A stretch of 64,000 nt of DNA from a virus: IMG/VR virus record IMGVR_UViG_3300031951_000037, positions 62,001 to 126,000 of that record; one strand, given 5' to 3'. How positions within the stretch are numbered: position 1 is the stretch's first letter; each line of letters opens with the position of its first letter. The translations under genes were made by a program, and so were the position numbers. The notes beneath the pieces are model-generated. The model saw only the letters and a program-made list of their open reading frames with translations, did no database searches and was not told the origin of the DNA. This document shows positions 59,448 through 64,000 of this stretch, in pieces.

Positions 59448-60176
59448 ATGAGCAAGATTAATGTATCTATAGTCCAAAATTGGGACGATTTGTTGACAAC
59501 TTCCGTTGCTGATAACGATCCGGATATCGTGTATAACTTTACACAAGATCCACTGCTTGTCAGTTGCACACTTTATCGCTTGACCAAGGATGCAGAGAAG
59601 GGCTACCAGTATAGAAACTGGTCATTGACCGAACACACTGATAAGATTGCATCTAAGATTACCGATCAGGATCGTGTTTTTGCAGAGATTGTTAGGTCTT
59701 ATTATAAGTCAAAGTTGCTTGTTGCCAAACTACGCAATGAACACTTTACTAGATATAGAACAGATTTGTTGACCTATCTAACTGACTCTCCTAGCCGCGT
59801 AACTTCCAAGTTTGTAGGAATGATCTACAAGCTTCCTTACTTCTATGAATATGATATGTCGTTGACAGAGATTTTTGGTGGAGAATATTCGGAAGTTAAG
59901 GGCCCTAGTAGAGTTGAAGGCACAATAGCACTATCCTTTATTAATAAGGTTCATAATGGACGCAAGCGTTCAGTTGTAAATGAATACTGGTTTCAAGATA
60001 CAAATGGCGTCCGTATCATGTTACCGCTTCTCAAGAATAATCCCATCACTAACTTGTGGGAGCATCATATCAAGAATAACGTAACCTATATTGAAGCTAT
60101 CTTCCAAAAGAAAAACAAGGACACTTGGGCATATTACGAAGCTAGTGGTTGGGAAATCAATGTCCCAGAAGATTGA
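59448..60176 (+). CDS. Hypothetical phage protein, 242 aa
   Basis: No motif recognised. Helical N-terminal half (QDRVFAEIVRSYYKSKLL, LRNEHFTRYRTDLLTYL) and beta-rich C-terminal half (VNEYWFQDTNGVRIMLPLL, WAYYEASGWEINVPED). It overlaps the zinc-motif gene after it by 17 bases, in the recombination operon. Confidence 0.65.
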   Translation: MSKINVSIVQNWDDLLTTSVADNDPDIVYNFTQDPLLVSCTLYRLTKDAEKGYQYRNWSLTEHTDKIASKITDQDRVFAEIVRSYYKSKLLVAKLRNEHFTRYRTDLLTYLTDSPSRVTSKFVGMIYKLPYFYEYDMSLTEIFGGEYSEVKGPSRVEGTIALSFINKVHNGRKRSVVNEYWFQDTNGVRIMLPLLKNNPITNLWEHHIKNNVTYIEAIFQKKNKDTWAYYEASGWEINVPED

Positions 60177-60609
60177 ACTTGATGATCTACCAAAGACCAT
60201 CACTGGTTCTATGTCAAGGTCTAACAAAGTCATTCTGTGTGATCGTTGCAATGGATTTGGATTCTTTGAGAAGGACGAATTGACAGACTATCATAAGAGA
60301 GAGTATAGCACATACCGGACCCCTTGTAGTACATGCGAGGGTGATGGTAGAATGATTCAATCTACTGAACATATGTCATTTAATCTTGGAAATGATAAGG
60401 TTCAGAAAATGCCCTATATTTCTTTCAAAGAATTTGTTGACCCGCATGGGTACGAAGATCGTTGGTTTAGATATCGGTTGGATATGACTGATCGTGACCT
60501 TGAGCGAAAGTATCCTGAACTACAAGCAGTTAATTACGACAACTATGATAAGATGGTTGAGCATTATAGAACTGTAGAAGCATTAAAGAAGGACTACAAT
60601 GAAGTGTGA
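60160..60609 (+). CDS. Protein with DnaJ-type zinc finger, 149 aa
   Basis: ATG 60160 is preferred over TTG 60091. Two CxxCxGxG-type knuckles are present: CDRCNGFGF at about residue 28 and CSTCEGDGR at about 56, the DnaJ/PSII-type zinc-finger arrangement. The rest is charged. In phages such single-finger proteins may be chaperone-like or DNA-binding. Function unknown. Confidence 0.7.
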   Translation: MSQKIELDDLPKTITGSMSRSNKVILCDRCNGFGFFEKDELTDYHKREYSTYRTPCSTCEGDGRMIQSTEHMSFNLGNDKVQKMPYISFKEFVDPHGYEDRWFRYRLDMTDRDLERKYPELQAVNYDNYDKMVEHYRTVEALKKDYNEV

Positions 60610-60781
60610 TAAACTAAAACTGCACATTGCAGAATTAAAGCATAGGCATCATCATTTAGAATTGGAAATAAATCAGCTTGTTTACACTCACGCTGATGAT
60701 TTAAAAATCCAAGAGTTAAAAAAGCGTAAACTCAAATTAAAGGAAGAGATATCTCATTATGAACAGCAATTGGAACAGTGA
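60599..60781 (+). CDS. YdcH/DUF465-like small coiled protein
   Basis: The 60-residue protein has the heptad-like pattern with HHHLELEINQLV, an acidic spacer, then IQELKKRKLKLKEEISHYE, which matches the YdcH/DUF465 signature (H-x-x-L-x-x-x-I ... L-K-K-x-K-L-x-L-K-D-E-I). Hosts in Alphaproteobacteria commonly carry such genes. It overlaps both neighbours. Confidence 0.65.
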   Translation: MKCDKLKLHIAELKHRHHHLELEINQLVYTHADDLKIQELKKRKLKLKEEISHYEQQLEQ

Positions 60782-61031
60782 GCAAGTAAAGCTTTGGCTT
60801 ACTAATTTTTTATCCGCACTGGAGCAGACTGCAAACAGATGGTCTAGTGGAATTTTTGTTCTCATCAAAACACTATCAGCGTTGTTTGGCTTGGTTGCTC
60901 TTATGGCAGTAATCGTTGTCCTAACACAATGGTTCTTAGCAGTCTATGGTGCTGCTACATTTGTATTGACATTGATCCTAGCATCATTTGCACTGTCAGT
61001 CTTGTCTACGATGAATAATAAAAAGCCATAA
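60759..61031 (+). CDS. Two-helix membrane protein, 90 aa
   Basis: Two hydrophobic spans (about residues 30-58, ALFGLVALMAVIVVLTQWFL, and 63-82, AATFVLTLILASFALSVL) follow a helical, amphipathic N-terminus. It could anchor a complex at the membrane. Function unknown. Confidence 0.65.
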   Translation: MNSNWNSEQVKLWLTNFLSALEQTANRWSSGIFVLIKTLSALFGLVALMAVIVVLTQWFLAVYGAATFVLTLILASFALSVLSTMNNKKP

Positions 61032-61036
61032 AGAGG

Positions 61037-61065
61037 TTGACATATCTCCTACGATTTGCTATTGT
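61037..61065 (+). promoter_or_regulatory. Sigma70-type promoter of the HD gene
   Basis: TTGACA (61037-61042), 17-bp spacer, TATTGT (61060-61065), about 27 bases before ATG 61093, with AAAGGAG as ribosome site. Preceded by GAGG as GGTTGAC. Confidence 0.75.
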
Positions 61066-61092
61066 TAATTATAGACAGAGAAAGGAGCATAT

Positions 61093-61539
61093 ATGAAAAA
61101 AGGTGAACTACTCGGCAAAGTCCTAGTTCTCGCTACGAATGCTCACGCAGGTCAGTTTGACAGGGGTGGCAACCCGTACATTCTTCACCCGCTAAAGGTC
61201 ATGCATTATCTCAAGACCGACGATGAAGAACTACAGTGTATGGCACTGCTTCACGATGTTGTTGAAGATACCAAAACCACTTGGAAAGACCTTGAAGCAA
61301 TCGGTTGCACTGAACGGGTGATCAACGGAGTTAAGGCGCTGACTAAGCAGCCCGGTCAGACCTACGATGAATACAAGGAAGTAGTGTTTGCCAACGAGGA
61401 TGCAATGCGTGTTAAGCTTTGTGATCTTCGTCACAACACTGATATCCGTCGTCTCAAGGGCGTCACACAGAAGGACATTGAACGTATGGCAAAGTACAAT
61501 CAATTCTTTCTTGAAATTCAGGCTCGCTTGAACGGATAA
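61093..61539 (+). CDS. HD-domain small alarmone hydrolase-like (Mesh1/SpoT-HD) protein
   Basis: HAGQFDRGGNPYILHPLKVM is the N-terminal HD-family region (H-x-x-Q-x-R-x-x-x-P-Y-x-x-H), ALLHDVVEDTKTT contains the HD-x-x-x-E-D motif, and VKLCDLRHNTDIRR the final D-x-x-H-N motif, the ligand set for Mn2+ in ppGpp hydrolases. No synthetase domain follows, and the length of 148 residues fits a stand-alone small alarmone hydrolase. It would remove (p)ppGpp and keep host synthesis active. The substrate is inferred from family. Confidence 0.8.
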   Translation: MKKGELLGKVLVLATNAHAGQFDRGGNPYILHPLKVMHYLKTDDEELQCMALLHDVVEDTKTTWKDLEAIGCTERVINGVKALTKQPGQTYDEYKEVVFANEDAMRVKLCDLRHNTDIRRLKGVTQKDIERMAKYNQFFLEIQARLNG

Positions 61540-61544
61540 AAACT

Positions 61545-61581
61545 GGCATCCGAGGCAACTTTTTGGTTGACTTCGGATGCC
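61545..61581 (+). repeat. Inverted repeat overlapping the next promoter
   Basis: GGCATCCGA (61545-61553) and TCGGATGCC (61573-61581) are exact reverse complements with a 19-base loop that contains the -35 box of the AAA-gene promoter. Followed by CATTTTG, so it might terminate transcription of the HD gene, or be an operator. Confidence 0.75.
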
Positions 61582-61595
61582 CATTTTGTTATAAC
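61567..61595 (+). promoter_or_regulatory. Sigma70-type promoter of the AAA gene
   Basis: TTGACT (61567-61572), 17-bp spacer, TATAAC (61590-61595), 32 bases before ATG 61627. The -35 lies between the arms of an inverted repeat. Confidence 0.8.
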
Positions 61596-61626
61596 TAATA
61601 TATCAACACATCACAGAGGAATTCAT

Positions 61627-62634
61627 ATGTCTCGCATTCTCATCAAGAACGGTGAATATCGTAACAACCCGGTCATCGACAGCCAGTTTACTCTCGTCAA
61701 GGGTTTTCAGACTGGTAAGAAGGGTACTTTCGTGACTGTCAAGAATGACGGTGCTTTCCCCGTAAACATTGATGAAGTTCGCATCAAGATCGCTGACACT
61801 AGCGATGTTGAATTCCTTGACGGTGATGCTACCCCGACTGCTACCGTTACTGAAACTGATGAAGAAGCAATGGATCGTATTGCTACTCGTTTTCAGATCC
61901 TTGATGAAATGTCGGCTGCTTGCATCAACGGCGACATTCGTGCGATGATCGTTTCGGGCCCTCCGGGTGTTGGTAAGTCGTTTGGTGTTGAACAACAGCT
62001 TGAAAAGGCTTCTATGTTTGACAAGATTGCAGGCAAGAAGCTTCGCTATGAAGTTGTTAAGGGTGCTATGACTGCACTCGGTCTGTATGCCCAGCTGTAT
62101 CGCTACAGCGACAAGAAGAACGTCCTCGTGTTTGACGATTGCGATAGCGTGTTTGCTGATGAACTTGCCCTGAACATTCTTAAGGCTGCTCTTGACAGTG
62201 GTAAGCGCCGGCGCATCTGCTGGAACTCGGACTCGCGCCTGCTGCGTGACGAGGGTATTCCGAACAGCTTCAACTTCAATGGTTCTGCTATCTTCATCAC
62301 GAACCTCAAGTTTGAAAACGTTCGTAGCAAGAAGTTGCAGGATCACCTTGAAGCCCTTGAAAGTCGTTGTCATTTCATTGACTTGACGATTGACACCCAG
62401 CGTGACAAGATGCTTCGCATTCGTCAGGTTGATCGTGACGCCGAAGGTGGCCTGTTCGCTGACTACAATTTTCAGAATGGCGAAGGCGCCGAAGTGCTTG
62501 ACTTCATGCAGACTAATCAGAAGAAGCTTCGTGAAATGTCAATTCGTATGGCTCTCAAGCTTGCCGATCTTATCAAGATTTCCCCGCGTAACTGGAAGGC
62601 ACTTGCTGAAAGCACTTGCATGAAGCGGGGATAA
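61627..62634 (+). CDS. Phage AAA-type ATPase, 335 aa
   Basis: ATG 61627 follows GAGGAATTC; the frame extends upstream to 61567 but would overlap the promoter. N-terminal ~85 residues form a beta-rich domain (ILIKNGEYRNNPVIDSQFTL). Walker A GPPGVGKS at about 111-118, Walker B NVLVFDDCDSVF around 167 and a sensor-1-like AIFITNL. C-ending codons as in MoxR. It is the third AAA/remodelling-type gene in the window with its own strong promoter. Target unknown. Confidence 0.85.
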   Translation: MSRILIKNGEYRNNPVIDSQFTLVKGFQTGKKGTFVTVKNDGAFPVNIDEVRIKIADTSDVEFLDGDATPTATVTETDEEAMDRIATRFQILDEMSAACINGDIRAMIVSGPPGVGKSFGVEQQLEKASMFDKIAGKKLRYEVVKGAMTALGLYAQLYRYSDKKNVLVFDDCDSVFADELALNILKAALDSGKRRRICWNSDSRLLRDEGIPNSFNFNGSAIFITNLKFENVRSKKLQDHLEALESRCHFIDLTIDTQRDKMLRIRQVDRDAEGGLFADYNFQNGEGAEVLDFMQTNQKKLREMSIRMALKLADLIKISPRNWKALAESTCMKRG

Positions 62635-62669
62635 AGAAACTCGTGGTGAGTATTTGTCATAGTAACCTA

Positions 62670-62696
62670 GGGGAGACTTCGGTCTCCCCCTTTTTT
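62670..62696 (+). terminator. Strong intrinsic terminator after AAA gene
   Basis: GGGGAGAC (62670-62677), TTCG tetraloop, GTCTCCCC (62682-62689), then C and TTTTTT (62691-62696). This is an ideal UUCG-capped terminator. Confidence 0.95.
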
Positions 62697-62707
62697 CCAG
62701 AATGCTT

Positions 62708-62714
62708 GTAAATA
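62708..62714 (+). promoter_or_regulatory. Possible late-type promoter GTAAATA
   Basis: TTGTAAATACCACGTG lies 20 bases before ATG 62735, right after the terminator; a related GTAAATAC precedes gp32. The variant first base makes this uncertain. Confidence 0.35.
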
Positions 62715-62734
62715 CCACGTGATAGTGATATAGT

Positions 62735-63739
62735 ATGGACATGAACAACAAAGAACAGCTTCTTTATTTCTTCCTAAACGGCAAGATAAGCTTGAGTCAG
62801 TATGACTACAAGTTCATGGCTAACCTGCAAACTATGATCCAGAATAAGGACAGGGTTACTAGTAATCAGGCAACTCTCTTTGACAATCTTATCAGTAAGT
62901 ATAAGAAGCAGCTTACTAAGAACGGTTTTGATAAGGACACCTTGAAGGCACTGCCATGGAAGACTATGGTAGTTGAAAGCACACCAGAATATACCGGTGC
63001 TACCGTGTCTCTGTATGACAATGATATTGTTATCAAGGTGCCGTTCAACAAGCCGTTTATCAGTGCATTTAGGCAGGTCAAGAACAACAATTTTGAATGG
63101 AACCGCGATACCAAAATGTATCGTGCTCCTTTTAGTACCACAGCACTTAAAATAGCAAATACTGAACTTGGTAAGTATTTTGATACTGTTAGGTTTGATG
63201 ATCAATTGTCTAGCCTACTTGATGATATCAACACCTATTATGCTGAGGTATACGATCCTACATTATATGTAGTTAATGATAGGCCTATTATTGTTGCCAT
63301 CAATAGTGTTTTGGGCGAGTTGATTAAGGACATGGTTATTCAGGTTGATCCAAAGACCTTGTTTAGGTTGTCACTAATGGGAATCAATATTGATGAACGT
63401 GTTTATGCGACTAATCCTAAATTAGAGTTTGCAAGCAAGCGTGTCTATGAAATGGAAATTGATCAGGTAGAAACGGCAATTTCGTGGATGAAAAGTTTGG
63501 GCTGCAATAATGTGATTATCGGTAGAGGTCTACGTACACAGTTAAATCAAGATACTCTCAACGAGCTTATTTCCAAATATGGCATGAATCCTCTTGGTCC
63601 AATGGCGTTCGGTAAACTTCCTGAGGGCGTAAACATGCTGTTGCAGCATACTAGCAACATTGATATTCGCAATGCCTTTGCAGGGCAAATAAGTAAAACA
63701 GTCGTGCTTAAAGATAGCCGACCGATTGAGGTAAAATGA
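62735..63739 (+). CDS. Conserved phage protein, possible HARP-like domain, 334 aa
   Basis: Starts MDMNNKEQLLYFFLNGKISL with a helical RVTSNQATLFDNLISKYKKQ segment. Residues ~90-140 (IVIKVPFNKPFISAFRQVKN ... FEWNRDTKMYRAPF) resemble the HARP/PLP-type DNA-annealing motif pattern (strand-F-P-Y-N-x-x-x-I-x-x-h-k...W-D-x-x-x-k-x-W). This reading is tentative. It is coupled to a UvsW helicase gene by a 4-base overlap, so it may assist helicase-mediated annealing or branch processing. Confidence 0.6.
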   Translation: MDMNNKEQLLYFFLNGKISLSQYDYKFMANLQTMIQNKDRVTSNQATLFDNLISKYKKQLTKNGFDKDTLKALPWKTMVVESTPEYTGATVSLYDNDIVIKVPFNKPFISAFRQVKNNNFEWNRDTKMYRAPFSTTALKIANTELGKYFDTVRFDDQLSSLLDDINTYYAEVYDPTLYVVNDRPIIVAINSVLGELIKDMVIQVDPKTLFRLSLMGINIDERVYATNPKLEFASKRVYEMEIDQVETAISWMKSLGCNNVIIGRGLRTQLNQDTLNELISKYGMNPLGPMAFGKLPEGVNMLLQHTSNIDIRNAFAGQISKTVVLKDSRPIEVK

Positions 63740-64000
63740 ACGAAGCAAAAATCATCATTAAGGATGAAGTCAATGTGAAAATTGAAGGTCTTGAATTGTC
63801 AGACCGAAGAGCATTGATGAAGAAGTTTGAGTACGAAAAGCCGGGGGCAAGATATTTGCCTTCGGTTCGTTTGGGCCGTTGGAATGGCAAGATCAGTTAT
63901 TTCAGTCTTGCAGGTAGCACTTATCTGAACCTACTGGAAGATGTTATCACATATCTATACGATAAGAATTATGACATTGAACTGATAGACAACAGGGAAC
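63736..64000 (+). CDS. uvsW: UvsW helicase, N-terminal part, runs off window
   Basis: ATG 63736 overlaps the previous stop; the frame is open through the window end (88 codons). IIIKDEVNVKIEGLELSDRR, then FEYEKPGARYLPSVRLGRWN and GKISYF, match the N-terminal DNA-binding domain of T4 UvsW (F-x-x-x-x-x-G-Y-x-F-x-P-x-x-x-x-G-x-W-D/N-G-x-I). The helicase core lies downstream. UvsW unwinds R-loops and branched DNA, controlling the switch to recombination-dependent replication. Confidence 0.8.
   Translation, partial: MNEAKIIIKDEVNVKIEGLELSDRRALMKKFEYEKPGARYLPSVRLGRWNGKISYFSLAGSTYLNLLEDVITYLYDKNYDIELIDNRE

Noticed and set aside
61603-62373. 256-codon - strand frame opposite the AAA ATPase gene
   Set aside because: Same reason: shadow of a codon-biased, motif-bearing sense gene; no promoter or ribosome site on the - strand.

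Overview
The window is a 64 kb segment of a large, strictly lytic-type, T4-like (contractile-tailed) phage genome. All supported genes lie on the + strand. Recognisable T4-group genes are the large terminase (gp17), single-strand binding protein gp32, UvsX, a UvsY-like protein and the N-terminus of UvsW, together with ATAAATA/CTAAATA late-promoter motifs. A phage-borne tmRNA gene of the circularly permuted two-piece type, whose tag starts AANDN and ends ALAA, points to an alphaproteobacterial host. That host assignment is inference.

Layout. Bases 1-13.7 kb hold virion structural genes: a giant repeat protein that enters from the left edge, two related tail-fibre-like proteins, a tail-fibre assembly chaperone and another surface protein. 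Bases 13.8-34.2 kb hold a dense, translationally coupled carbohydrate cluster. It contains about six glycosyltransferase-like proteins, a radical SAM enzyme, three tandem SGNH-like proteins, a cupin, a nucleotidyltransferase-kinase fusion, an AroE-like dehydrogenase, a KdsC-like phosphatase, a GatZ/KbaZ-like aldolase-family protein, a NodU-type carbamoyltransferase and a 1650-residue protein built from about 17 repeats related to half of a glycosyltransferase domain. Such a set could make and attach an unusual sugar to the virion or host surface.

Bases 34.2-35.4 kb form a small accessory island: a secreted protein, a 54-residue ORF, a Bfd-like 2Fe-2S ferredoxin and the tmRNA. At 35.4-38.5 kb lies a 1054-residue multidomain protein (nucleotidyltransferase, peptidoglycan-binding-like, two GNAT-like, HEIQH metallopeptidase and ART-like regions), with candidate prohead-protease sites between its domains. 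From 38.5 to 47.6 kb are a MoxR ATPase/VWA-metallopeptidase pair with strong sigma70-like promoters and host-like codon use, a family of tiny paralogues, DHFR plus thymidylate synthase, and an epimerase plus DegT aminotransferase. From 47.6 to 55.8 kb are late genes: a spanin pair, virion proteins, three tandem small proteins with an MRAxEFIxE N-terminus resembling T4 capsid-targeting sequences, a methyltransferase and the terminase. From 55.9 to 64 kb lies the recombination/replication block (gp32, UvsX, UvsY-like, UvsW start) with an HNH-like protein, a YdcH-like protein, a small alarmone-hydrolase-like HD protein and another AAA ATPase.

Two transcription classes can be seen. One is TTGAC(A/T)-17 bp-TATAAC-like promoters before accessory, AAA and regulatory genes. 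The other is TAAATA late elements before virion genes, about half of them embedded in inverted repeats. All functional statements rest on reading motifs by eye; no database search was run.
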